Origin: Streptomyces gilvus | GTDB taxonomy: Bacteria > Actinomycetota > Actinomycetes > Streptomycetales > Streptomycetaceae | Direction: 5' to 3' | Assembly (NCBI RefSeq): GCF_022513565.1 | Contig: NZ_JAKWBE010000003.1 | Location: 186,001 to 250,000, forward strand | DNA length: 64,000 bases | Shown: piece by piece, positions 51,825 through 60,108 of the stretch | Position numbering within the stretch: the stretch's first letter is position 1 | How the letters are laid out: each line of letters starts with the position of its first letter | Notes under the pieces: generated by a model | Told to the model about the DNA's origin: nothing | The model's database searches: none | What the model saw: only the letters and a program-made list of their open reading frames with translations | Translations under genes and position numbers: made by a program

Positions 51825-51905
51825 TGGCGAAGCGCCCCAAAGGGGCACGGGGAACTGCGCGACAAGCCACAACGAACCCGCACCCGCCGCCGTCGCGCAG
51901 CTCCC
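51825..51905. repeat. Common Streptomyces intergenic repeat with long hairpin
   Basis: The stretch contains GCGCCCC-AAAGGGGC and GGGGAACTGCGCGAC, followed by the ACAAGCCACAACG-type string familiar from many Streptomyces intergenic regions. GGGAACTGCGCGAC (51850-51863) pairs 13 of 14 with GTCGCGCAGCTCCC (51892-51905) over a 28-base loop. The 203-base gap 51709-51911 has no gene; the hairpin sits at the tail-to-tail junction and may end transcription from both sides. Confidence 0.7.
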
Positions 51906-51911
51906 GCCCCC

Positions 51912-52769
51912 TCAGGCGTTCTTCAATTCCTGCCGCTGCCGCCCAAGCCCAGAAATCTCCAGCTCAACCACATCCCCGCCCCGCAAGAACGGCTTGGGCT
52001 CGGGCTGCCCCAACGCCACCCCCGCCGGCGTACCGGTATTGATGACATCCCCGGGATACAGCGTCATGAACTGACTGACGTACCGCACGACCTCCCCCAC
52101 GGGAAAGATCTGCTCCGCCGTCGTCCCGTCCTGCTTCAACTCCCCGTTGACCCACAGCTTCAAGGACAGCGCCTGCGGATCCGGCACCTCGTCCGCCGTC
52201 ACCAGCCACGGCCCCAGCGGGTTGAACGTCTCGCAGTTCTTCCCCTTGTCCCAGGTCCCGCCCCGCTCGATCTGGAACTCCCGCTCGGACACGTCGTGCG
52301 CGACGGCGTACCCGCCGACATGCGCGAGCCCCTCCTCCGCGGACTCCAGATACCGGGCCGTACGTCCGATGACGACCGCGAGTTCGACTTCCCAGTCGGT
52401 CTTCACCGACCCCCGGGGAACCAGCACCGTGTCGTTCGGTCCGACCACCGTGTCCGCCGCCTTGAAGAAGATGACGGGCTCGGTGGGCGGCTCGGCCCCG
52501 GTCTCGCGGGCGTGGTCGTGGTAGTTGAGGCCGATGCAGACGATCTTGCCGATCCGCCCGAGCGGCGGGCCGACCCGCAGCCCCGTCGCGTCGAGAACCG
52601 GCAGGTCACCGGCGTCGCCCGCGGAGCGAATCCGCGCGAGTGCCACGTCGTCGGCGAGCACCGTCCCGTCGATGTCGGCCACGAGACCCGACAGGTCCCG
52701 CAGCACCCCCTCGGCATCGAGCAGTGCGGGCGTCTCCGCTCCCGCCGTACCGACTCGCAGCAGCTTCAT
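51912..52769 (-). CDS. Fumarylacetoacetate hydrolase-family protein
   Basis: A 285-residue FAH-fold enzyme. The metal-binding region is seen in CIGLNYHDHARETG (about 72), KTDWEVELAVVIG (about 118) and HDVSEREFQIERGGTWDKGK (about 155), with GDVINTGTPAGVALG near the end. These enzymes cleave C-C or C-O bonds of acylpyruvates or hydratase products; the substrate cannot be read here. ATG at 52769 with GGGAGA upstream. It faces the UPF0303 gene tail to tail; both may belong to catabolism of a carbonyl compound, but there is no operon link. Confidence 0.9.
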   Translation of the reverse strand: MKLLRVGTAGAETPALLDAEGVLRDLSGLVADIDGTVLADDVALARIRSAGDAGDLPVLDATGLRVGPPLGRIGKIVCIGLNYHDHARETGAEPPTEPVIFFKAADTVVGPNDTVLVPRGSVKTDWEVELAVVIGRTARYLESAEEGLAHVGGYAVAHDVSEREFQIERGGTWDKGKNCETFNPLGPWLVTADEVPDPQALSLKLWVNGELKQDGTTAEQIFPVGEVVRYVSQFMTLYPGDVINTGTPAGVALGQPEPKPFLRGGDVVELEISGLGRQRQELKNA

Positions 52770-52892
52770 GGTCACAGTCTCCCTCGATCGCGGGCGCCCG
52801 CCGATGAGTGCAGCCATCGGAGGACTGGTCGATCCTCCAAGCTCAGCGTGCGGTATGCAATACCCGGTTCACGTACTGGACCGCAGCCCCCG

Positions 52893-53051
52893 TCACCGGT
52901 ACAGCACGGCCCGCTCCACCGCGCTCCACGCCGTACTGGTGACGACGTACAGCGCGGCCGCCAGCGGCACCACGGCCACGGTGAAGAGCGTGGCAAAGGA
53001 CATGAACGGCACCGCCCTGGTCACCGCCCCCAGCCCCGGCACCCGAGTAGT
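52893..53051 (-). pseudogene. C-terminal remnant of a YidC/Oxa1 membrane insertase
   Basis: In the gap 52770-53091 the minus strand reads about 50 codons ending AVPFMSFATLFTVAVVPLA, then ALYVVTSTAWSAVERAVLY, R and stop. This is the last transmembrane hairpin of a Streptomyces YidC2-type insertase. No start codon or upstream part is attached: the frame runs into sequence that does not resemble YidC (ARARTTR and before). It lies two to three dozen bases from the class E sortase stop, on the same strand. It appears to be what is left of a yidC-like gene after deletion. Confidence 0.7.
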
Positions 53052-53091
53052 CCTTGCCCGCGCGGCTGGACTCCGCGCGCCGGTCCACGGT

Positions 53092-53901
53092 TCAGCCCCT
53101 CGGCCGCATCGACACCAGCTTCCCCCACACCACCATCCGGTACCGGGACGTGAACTCCGGTGTGCACGTCGTCAGCGTGATGTAGTAGCCGGGTTGGCTG
53201 TAGCCGTAGCCCGGCCTGACGACCGAGCGCGGAATCGGCCGGATGACCCCGGAGTCCCGCGCCGAGGTCTGCGGCAGGGTCTTGTCGACCGAGTACGTGT
53301 ACGTCGCATCGCGCGTCTCCACCTCCACCACGTCCTTGATCCGCAGGTGGTTGAGGTAGCGGAACGGCTCGCCGTGCGTGTTGCGGTGCCCGGCGAGGGC
53401 GAAGTTGCCCGCCTGGCCCGGCTGGGCGGTGCCGCGGTAGTGGCCGACGTACCCCTTGTTCAGCACGGCCTGCTTGCCGACGCCCTCGGCGACGGGGACG
53501 CGCAGTCCGAGCCGGGGGATGATCAGCACGGCGTACGCCTGGGACCAGGAGGGGCTCGACTGCCGTACGGCGGTGGCCCGTCGCCCCGTACCACCGCCCC
53601 CGCCGTCCGAGCCGCCGCCCGAGCCGTCGTACGACCGCGGGACCGCCGGCGTCGCGCCCGCACCCGACCCGCCGCCATCCCCCTGCGCGCCGCCCCCGTC
53701 CTTCCCCCACTCCCGTTCCAGCGCCTCCACCTTGCGCTCGGCGCCGCGCCTGGCCTCTCGATTGGTCCACCACAGCTGGTGGACGACGAGGAGCAGCAGC
53801 ACCACCCCGACGGTGACGAGGAGTTCGGCCCCGCTCCACAGCGCGCGCCGGCGCCGGGCCGAGCGGCGCCGGGTGCTGTGCTGCACGACGGGAACGCGCA
53901 T
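53092..53901 (-). CDS. Class E sortase
   Basis: A 269-residue membrane transpeptidase: a basic head (RRRSARRRRALW), one TM helix (about 26-43), a Gly/Ser/Ala-rich linker, and the sortase barrel with His172 in LAGHRNTHGEPF, Cys246 in TLTTCTPEF and Arg253. TLTTCTP is the class E signature. In Streptomyces these cleave LAxTG signals such as the two surface proteins in this window. ATG at 53901 with GAGGAGG upstream. A YidC remnant lies just downstream, and the GH30 gene diverges upstream. Confidence 0.9.
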   Translation of the reverse strand: MRVPVVQHSTRRRSARRRRALWSGAELLVTVGVVLLLLVVHQLWWTNREARRGAERKVEALEREWGKDGGGAQGDGGGSGAGATPAVPRSYDGSGGGSDGGGGGTGRRATAVRQSSPSWSQAYAVLIIPRLGLRVPVAEGVGKQAVLNKGYVGHYRGTAQPGQAGNFALAGHRNTHGEPFRYLNHLRIKDVVEVETRDATYTYSVDKTLPQTSARDSGVIRPIPRSVVRPGYGYSQPGYYITLTTCTPEFTSRYRMVVWGKLVSMRPRG

Positions 53902-54169
53902 CCGCAGACCTCCTCGCGCCGCCTCCACGGCAGAACCCCCGCACCGGGCCGCCCGCACCATAAGGGGCCGTTCCCCAACTCACCAGCCACACACACTGTT
54001 CGGTACTTCGTACATTGGTTTTAGAAAGGGCTGGCGTAGCTCTCGACAACCCCACCGGTCACACCTGATGCTTCGTGCTGGCACCAACGGGACAGGCCAC
54101 ACGCCGGGCCCCGCCGACCGGTTCAGGGACCGGTGCGCCCAGGCCCGTGAGCGAAGCGGAGTAGCAGCC

Positions 54170-55642
54170 ATGATCAGACGCAGAACCCTGCTGGCCGCAG
54201 CCGGCGGCACCCTCCTCGGCAGCGCCCTCGCGACCGGCACCGCACGCGCGGACGCCACGATCAGCGTCAGCCCGGGAACGTCGTACGGCACCTGGGAGGG
54301 CTGGGGCACCTCGCTGGCCTGGTGGGCGAACGTCTTCGGCGGCCGGGACGACTTCGCCGACATCTTCTTCACCACCAAGTCGACGATGTACAACGGCACT
54401 TCGCTCCCCGGCCTCGGCCTGAACATCGCCCGCTACAACCTGGGCGCCAGCAGCTGGAACAGCGTCGGCGGCACGACCATGGTCGCCTCCCCCAACATCC
54501 CCGCCTTCAAGCAGATCGAGGGCTACTGGCAGGACTGGAACAACGAGGACCCCACCTCCTCCGCCTGGAAGTGGACCGCGGACGCCACCCAGCGCGCGAT
54601 GCTGACGAAGGCGGTGGCCCGCGGCGCGACCACCGAGCTGTTCGCCAACTCCCCCATGTGGTGGATGTGTCTGAACCACAACCCGTCCGGCGCCTCCGAC
54701 GGCGGCAACAACCTCCAGTCCTGGAACTATCGCCAGCACGCCTCCCACCTCGCCGCGGTCGCCCTCTACGCCAAGAACAACTGGGGCGTGAACTTCGCGA
54801 CCGTCGAGGCCTTCAACGAGCCCAGCTCCAGCTGGTGGACGGCGACCGGCACGCAGGAGGGCTGCCACATCGACTCGACCGTCCAGTCCGCCGTACTGCC
54901 GTACCTGCGCAGCGAGTTGGACAAGCGGGGCCTGACCGGCACCAAAATCTCCGCGTCCGACGAGACGAGTTACGACCTCGCCCGCACCACCTGGAACTCC
55001 TTCAGCTCCACCACGAAGGGGTACGTGGACCGCGTCAACGTCCATGGCTACCAGGGCTCCGGCGGCCGCCGCGACCTGCTCTACACGGACGTGGTCACCA
55101 CGGCGGGCAAGGCCCTGTGGAACTCCGAGACCGGCGACAACGACGGCACCGGCTACACCCTCGCCTTCAACCTCCTCTACGACTTCCGCTGGCTGCACCC
55201 CACCGCCTGGGTCTACTGGCAGGTCATGGACCCGTCCACCAACTGGGCGATGATCGCGTACGACGCGAACACCCTGCAGGCGGGCGCGGTGCAGACGAAG
55301 TACTACACGATGGCCCAGTTCAGCCGGCACATCCGCCCCGGCATGAAGATCCTCGACACGGGCGTGAGCAACGCGGTGGCCGCCTACGACTCCTCCGCCA
55401 GACGCCTGGTGATCGTCGCCCTCAACACCTCGACCTCCGCCCAGACCCTGACCTTCAACCTCTCCAACTTCACGACGGTGAGCGGCGGTTCGGGTGGTCT
55501 GGTGCCGCGTTGGAACACGGTGACGACGGGCGGCGACCTCTACAAGTCGTACTCCGACACCTACCTGAGCGGAAAGACGGTCGCCGTCCCCTTCGCGGCG
55601 AAGGCGGTGCAGACCCTGCAGATAGACGGGGTGGTGATCTGA
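54170..55642 (+). CDS. Secreted GH30 endo-beta-1,6-galactanase-like enzyme
   Basis: A 490-residue exported glycosidase. Signal peptide MIRRRTLLAAAGGTLLG with an RRR start (possible Tat) and cleavage near ARAD. GH30 catalytic residues: the acid/base Glu in VEAFNEPSS (about 222) and the nucleophile in LWNSETGDNDG (about 324). The subgroup is the galactan endo-beta-1,6-galactosidase type that acts on plant arabinogalactan. A C-terminal beta-domain (about 400-490) closes the chain. ATG with no strong ribosome site; the class E sortase is divergent. It ends in the same frame as the following MFS gene, separated by a terminator hairpin. Confidence 0.88.
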   Translation: MIRRRTLLAAAGGTLLGSALATGTARADATISVSPGTSYGTWEGWGTSLAWWANVFGGRDDFADIFFTTKSTMYNGTSLPGLGLNIARYNLGASSWNSVGGTTMVASPNIPAFKQIEGYWQDWNNEDPTSSAWKWTADATQRAMLTKAVARGATTELFANSPMWWMCLNHNPSGASDGGNNLQSWNYRQHASHLAAVALYAKNNWGVNFATVEAFNEPSSSWWTATGTQEGCHIDSTVQSAVLPYLRSELDKRGLTGTKISASDETSYDLARTTWNSFSSTTKGYVDRVNVHGYQGSGGRRDLLYTDVVTTAGKALWNSETGDNDGTGYTLAFNLLYDFRWLHPTAWVYWQVMDPSTNWAMIAYDANTLQAGAVQTKYYTMAQFSRHIRPGMKILDTGVSNAVAAYDSSARRLVIVALNTSTSAQTLTFNLSNFTTVSGGSGGLVPRWNTVTTGGDLYKSYSDTYLSGKTVAVPFAAKAVQTLQIDGVVI

Positions 55643-55667
55643 CTGGGAAGGCCCACTTCCCGCCGCG

Positions 55668-55706
55668 CGGGACGCGGTCCGGGTCCCCGCCCCGGACCGC
55701 GTCCCG
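55668..55706 (+). terminator. 16-bp perfect hairpin after the GH30 gene
   Basis: CGGGACGCGGTCCGGG (55668-55683) pairs fully with its complement at 55691-55706 over a 7-base loop. It starts 25 bases past the GH30 stop and lies inside the open frame that leads into the MFS gene. Confidence 0.85.
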
Positions 55707-55786
55707 GGACCGGACCCGCCACCGGAGCCGGCCCCGGTCTCGCCGCGCTCGCGCTGGGCGGCTTCGGCATCGGCCTGACCGAGTTC

Positions 55787-56935
55787 GTGATCGCCGGCCT
55801 GCTCCCCCAGGTCGGCCGCGACCTCGGTGTGTCCGAGGCCACCGCGGGCCAGCTGATCTCCGGATACGCCCTCGCGGTGGCCGTCGGCGCGATCGCGCTC
55901 ACCGCCCTCACCGCCGGCCTCCACCGCAAGGCGGTCCTGATCGGCCTGGTGGCCCTGTTCGTCGCCGGCAACCTGCTCTGCGCCGTGGCCCCGGACTACC
56001 CGGTGATGCTCCTGGGCCGCGTGGTGGCCGCCCTCTGCCACGGCACGTTCTTCGGCATCGGCTCCCTGGTGGCCCGCCGCATGGTCCCACCCGAGCGGGC
56101 CTCCCGAGCCGTCGCGGTGATGTTCGCCGGCCTGACCGTCGCGAACGTCCTCGGCGTCCCCTTCGGCGCCCTGATCGGCGAACGCTGGGGCTGGCGCGCG
56201 ACCTTCTGGGCGATCACAGGGACAGGCCTGCTGGCCCTGACCGCCATAACCGTCCTGGTCCCCGCCGCCGCGGGCACGATCCCGCCCACCAGAACGGGCC
56301 TCCGCACGGACCTCCGCGCCTTCCGCTCGACCCAGGTCTGGCTGACCCTGACCGCCACCGCCCTCGGCTACGGCGGCATGTTCGGCGCGTTCAGCTACCT
56401 CACGTACACCTTCACCGAGGTCACCGGCTTCGCCGACACCGACATCCCCTGGCTGCTCGTGGTCTACGGCGCCGGACTGGTCGCCGGCAACATGGCCGGC
56501 GGCCGCGGCGCCGACCGCAACCGCGACCGCACCCTCATCGTCAGCCTGACCGCCCTGACCGCGACCCTCACGGCCTTCGGCCTCCTGGCCGACAGCAAGC
56601 CGGCCGCCGTCACCCTGGTCTTCCTCCTCGGCGTCTTCGGCTTCGCCCCGGTCCCCGGCATGATCACCCGCGTCACCGACCAGGCCCACGGCGTCCCCCT
56701 GGCCGCCGGCGCCAACGTCTCCGCCTCCAACATCGGCAACGCCCTCGGCGCCTGGCTCGGCGGCCTCGCGATCAGCGCGGGCCTCGGCTACCGCGCCCCC
56801 CTCTACGTGGGCGCCGCGATCGTCCTCACGGCGGTGGCGGTGATGACGTACGCGACCCGCACGACGACCACCCGAGAGACCACCCACACCGACGCACCCG
56901 GCGAGCCGTCGCTCCCCCAGGCGAGAACGAAGTGA
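55787..56935 (+). CDS. MFS transporter lacking a clear start codon
   Basis: A drug-efflux-type MFS protein (DHA1, AraJ/Cml-like): LPQVGRDLGVSEATAGQLISGYALAVAVGA in separate parts, GRVVAALCHGTFFGIGSLVARRMVP (motif C-like and loop 4-5), and about 11 further TM helices. The first in-frame GTG, at 55787, falls inside TM1. The normal N-terminus LAALALGGFGIGLTEF is encoded upstream, but there is no ATG, GTG or TTG in that frame; only a CTG. The frame stays open from just behind the GH30 stop through the terminator. The gene was probably cut at its 5' end, or uses CTG. Coding bias is good, so loss must be recent. Confidence 0.75.
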   Translation: MIAGLLPQVGRDLGVSEATAGQLISGYALAVAVGAIALTALTAGLHRKAVLIGLVALFVAGNLLCAVAPDYPVMLLGRVVAALCHGTFFGIGSLVARRMVPPERASRAVAVMFAGLTVANVLGVPFGALIGERWGWRATFWAITGTGLLALTAITVLVPAAAGTIPPTRTGLRTDLRAFRSTQVWLTLTATALGYGGMFGAFSYLTYTFTEVTGFADTDIPWLLVVYGAGLVAGNMAGGRGADRNRDRTLIVSLTALTATLTAFGLLADSKPAAVTLVFLLGVFGFAPVPGMITRVTDQAHGVPLAAGANVSASNIGNALGAWLGGLAISAGLGYRAPLYVGAAIVLTAVAVMTYATRTTTTRETTHTDAPGEPSLPQARTK

Positions 56936-57062
56936 CCCACCCCCGCCCCCGCCCCCGCCCCCCTTCTCCCGGACCGACCTGCGCACATCTCACCGTCTCC
57001 CTCCCCCGCCTCCTCCCCGCCCCTCTCCGCCTCCGTAGGCCATCGGCAGTACGGTGTCGTCC

Positions 57063-58073
57063 ATGCGCCCCGACACGCCCGCCGAGAACGTCGACCACAC
57101 CGCCGAAGCGGCACGCCTAGAGCGGACCGCCGGCCTGTACCCCGAGGACGCCGAAGCCCTGCTCCTGCAGGCCGCGGCCCACCTGGAACTCGCCGGCGAC
57201 CGCCCCGCCGCGACCGCGCTCTACGACCGCCTGCTCTCCTCCCGGACCGGTCTGGAGAACCCGTATCTGGTACGGGCCCTGAAGGCCTCCAACCTCTGGG
57301 AGTACGGCCACGAGGCCGAGGCCCGCGCCATCATCACCGGCGTCCGCGCGGCGGCCCCCCGCGACCCGGCCCCCTGGGTGATCGTCGCGGAGGCCCTGGA
57401 GGCCCACGACGAGCTGGAGGCGGCCCAGGAGACGTTCACGGAGGGAGCGCGCCTGCTCCTGACCGACGTACCGGAGCCCCCGTACTCCACACACCCTCTG
57501 TTGTTCGGCCGCCACCGGGTCCGCCGTATGCTCGGCGTCCCCCACGACGACTGGGACCGCCTGGCCGACACCCTCCACTCCTCCTCGGTCTCCCTGGACG
57601 AACTCCACGACCCGAAACGCGTCTGGTCCCTCGGCTCGGACAACCCGGCGGAACTGGAGGCGGAGATCTCCCGCCTGCGCGCCGAACTGGGCACCTACCG
57701 CGAGGCCCTGTCCCGCCCGTTCCCGGTGGCGGTCCTGCACTGGCCCAAGGACGAACTGGCGGAACTCCTGGACGCGTACCCGACCCTGACCACGGAGTAC
57801 CCCTCCCACGAGGAGCACCTGACGACGATAGAGGCGTCCCTGAGGGAACTCTCCACCTCCGGCACCCCGAACCTCGGCATCGTCACAGGAACGGTCCCCT
57901 CCTACGAGGCCTTCGCAGCCTCCGAGGCCACGTCCCCGTCAGACCCCGAACTCCTCCCCCAGTACGCAACGACCCTGGCGGCCCGGGGCCGGGCTGTGGA
58001 GTGGCCGCCGCAGCGGGGGGCGGCTTGTTGGTGCGGTTCGGGACAGCCGTACGAAACCTGCCACGGAGCATGA
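57063..58073 (+). CDS. TPR-like protein with SEC-C zinc motif
   Basis: A 336-residue soluble protein. The first 130 residues are helical TPR-like repeats (AARLERTAGLYPEDAEALLLQAAAHLELAGDRPAATALYDRLL). The middle is charged, and the last 15 residues hold the SEC-C zinc motif CWCGSGQPYETCHG, as in SecA tails and many bacterial proteins. The zinc motif often mediates protein binding, for example to ribosomes or SecB. Function unknown. ATG at 57063 or GTG at 57054; no good ribosome site. It follows the MFS gene after a pyrimidine-rich gap. Confidence 0.82.
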   Translation: MRPDTPAENVDHTAEAARLERTAGLYPEDAEALLLQAAAHLELAGDRPAATALYDRLLSSRTGLENPYLVRALKASNLWEYGHEAEARAIITGVRAAAPRDPAPWVIVAEALEAHDELEAAQETFTEGARLLLTDVPEPPYSTHPLLFGRHRVRRMLGVPHDDWDRLADTLHSSSVSLDELHDPKRVWSLGSDNPAELEAEISRLRAELGTYREALSRPFPVAVLHWPKDELAELLDAYPTLTTEYPSHEEHLTTIEASLRELSTSGTPNLGIVTGTVPSYEAFAASEATSPSDPELLPQYATTLAARGRAVEWPPQRGAACWCGSGQPYETCHGA

Positions 58074-58110
58074 CGCCCACCCCAACGCCCCCGCTCGGTC
58101 ATCGCTCTCG

Positions 58111-59490
58111 TCACTCGCGATAGACGGGCGGGGCGTTGGTGTATCTGTGCCCGGTCGGCGCGGTCCACTCCGCAACACCGCCGTGCGGATCCCTCCGCAC
58201 CTTCCACCCCGGATGATGGGTCTTGAGCCGATGATGCCGTCGGCACAGGGGCTGCAGATTCTCCGGCACCGTCTGTCCGCCCCTCTCCGGATGCCGATGA
58301 TCGAACGGCCGGACATGGTCCAGATCGCAACGGTGTGCAGGCATCCGGCAGCTGGGAAAGGCGCAGTACTGATCCCGGGCAATGACATGCCTGGCCGTCT
58401 CGGCGGTCGGCCGATAGCTGGTCGGATCGGTCTTCACGAGCAGCCCGGTCTCAGGCTCTGTGATCAACCGCCGCCACACAGTGCCCGGAGCAAAGGCGAG
58501 CTCCCGCGCCTGCGATCCGCCGATCGGCCCGTACCCCTTCAACTCCCCGGGCCCATCCCCGGCCCCCACCAACACATCAAGGGGAACGGTCACCTGCACC
58601 ACAACCCCCGAACGCCCACCCCCCGAACCGTCCACCGCCCCAGGCTGATTGACCACCAGATCAAACAAGGCATCGGCCCGCTTCTGATCGATGGACCGCC
58701 CGTCGTCGGCATAGCTCCCAGCACGCCGGTCCACGGCCTGCTCCATCAACACGGTCTGCTGCGCGGGCAGGACGGCCCCGAACAAGGCCATCCCGTCCTC
58801 CCGCGGATAGTGCTCCACCCTCCGCTCCCGCACCCCCCGCCGATGCCGCAGCTCGGCCCCCTCGGGATCGGCCCGCAGAACCTCCCGCCGCAGAGCAGCC
58901 CGAGTCCGCCCGACAGGCAGCCCAGGCATCTTGCCGACCATGACAGCCTCGACCCGCCCGGCCGCGTCGTCGTCGACCACCTCCAACTGCTCGGCGACGA
59001 CATGCGCCTGCATATAGGAGATCTCCCCACTCCGCAGCAACCCGACGGTGGCCTCATGCCGCCCTGCCAACAAGCCGGCGATCCTCAATCGCTGCGCCGC
59101 AGTCTGATGAGCAAGCCCCAGCGCACAAGCGACCTCTTCCACGGCCCCGTCCCATGAGACGGCGAAGACATCGCTCAGATCGCCCCCGGCCTCCGGAACC
59201 TTCCCCTCCGGAACCTCGGCGAGCGCGCCGATGGCGGCCAACACCTCAACCTGCTTGGCCTGCACCCACGCCAAGTGCCGCTCCAACACCACCAACGCAT
59301 CAATCCGCCCCCGAGCCGACAGCTGCCCAACATCAAGCCCATCGAGCAACCCAGCGCTATCAGCGGAGGGGACAAGCTCCCGCAGCGACGCGACCCAGTC
59401 ATCCAGAGGCCCGCAGAGCAAAAGTTCCCCACGAGGCAGACCACCGGGGAAGCCCCCAGAACCAGCCCCACCCACCCCAACCTCAGCCAC
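58111..59490 (-). CDS. DUF222 protein with C-terminal HNH endonuclease
   Basis: A 459-residue protein from GTG 59490, which has AGGGGGG upstream. The N-terminal and middle helical part is DUF222 (VLERHLAWVQAKQVEVLAAIGAL, YMQAHVVAEQLEVVDDDAAG). The HNH domain near the end has YCAFPSCRMP, CDLDHVRPFDH and NLQPLCRRHHRLKTHH, with two zinc-knuckle cysteine pairs and catalytic His. Multi-copy family in actinobacteria, probably mobile or DNA-repair related; target unknown. The frame is open to 59835, so the true start may be further up, but that part is Gly-rich and lower in coding bias. Confidence 0.85.
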   Translation of the reverse strand: MAEVGVGGAGSGGFPGGLPRGELLLCGPLDDWVASLRELVPSADSAGLLDGLDVGQLSARGRIDALVVLERHLAWVQAKQVEVLAAIGALAEVPEGKVPEAGGDLSDVFAVSWDGAVEEVACALGLAHQTAAQRLRIAGLLAGRHEATVGLLRSGEISYMQAHVVAEQLEVVDDDAAGRVEAVMVGKMPGLPVGRTRAALRREVLRADPEGAELRHRRGVRERRVEHYPREDGMALFGAVLPAQQTVLMEQAVDRRAGSYADDGRSIDQKRADALFDLVVNQPGAVDGSGGGRSGVVVQVTVPLDVLVGAGDGPGELKGYGPIGGSQARELAFAPGTVWRRLITEPETGLLVKTDPTSYRPTAETARHVIARDQYCAFPSCRMPAHRCDLDHVRPFDHRHPERGGQTVPENLQPLCRRHHRLKTHHPGWKVRRDPHGGVAEWTAPTGHRYTNAPPVYRE

Positions 59491-59813
59491 GAACCCCCCT
59501 CTCCCGAACCCCTCCACGAACACCCCTGGCCCCGATCCCACCCGGGCTACCCACACCCCATTATCCGTCACACAGAGTGACAACACCAGGTCGATGCCAC
59601 CCCAAGAATGCGCGAACCCCAACAAACCGAACACACGCCCACCGGCACCGCCCCCCGCCCCGACCACCGCCCCCACCCCAGGGCAAGCCGCCGAGCCAGA
59701 CCGGCGTGCCCCCACCCAGCGACCGCGCCCCAACCCCGACCAACAGGCCAACCCACCGCACCTATCCCCACCTGGCCCCCGCTTTCCCCAGGCCGCCCGC
59801 TCGCTTCTCCCCC

Positions 59814-59908
59814 GTGATTCCGCGGCCCGGGTCAAGGGTCGGCCGCAGGCCGATCGCCAAAGGCGACGCGACCGCAGGGAGCGCCCTTGAGGCGGGCCGC
59901 GGAATCAC
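59814..59908. repeat. 25-bp inverted repeat with structured spacer
   Basis: Arms 59814-59838 and 59884-59908 match at 23 of 25 positions (GTGATTCCGCGGCCCG on one side). The 45-base spacer itself holds two small hairpins (TCGGCC-GCA-GGCCGA and TCGCC-AAA-GGCGA). In the gap 59491-60108 there is otherwise only the open upstream part of the HNH frame and, from about 59960, the leader of the helicase gene. The element lies at the change of base composition. Confidence 0.85.
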
Positions 59909-60108
59909 GACACTGATAAAGAAGCGGGCGGCCTACGGCCACACCCATCAGGCGAGGCTTGGAAGTTCTCCCTCTAGCTCACGGCAGCTTCCAAGTCCGC
60001 TGGCCTGCGACGATCACTTTTCAAGCAGAAACGCTCCGATTGTCAGTACCTGCTGTTAGAACTGATCCATACCGAGTCGAGAGATCAAACGAGGGATCAG
60101 GAGCAGTC

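Noticed and set aside
52843..53088. 81-codon frame in the gap between the FAH-family and sortase genes
   Set aside because: Different frame from the YidC-like peptide, with Gly/Arg-rich meaningless translation; the remnant in the neighbouring frame explains the conservation.
59491..59835. N-terminal extension of the HNH/DUF222 protein
   Set aside because: Gly/Val-rich, weak coding bias and no ribosome site at its starts; GTG 59490 has AGGGGGG. It cannot be fully excluded.
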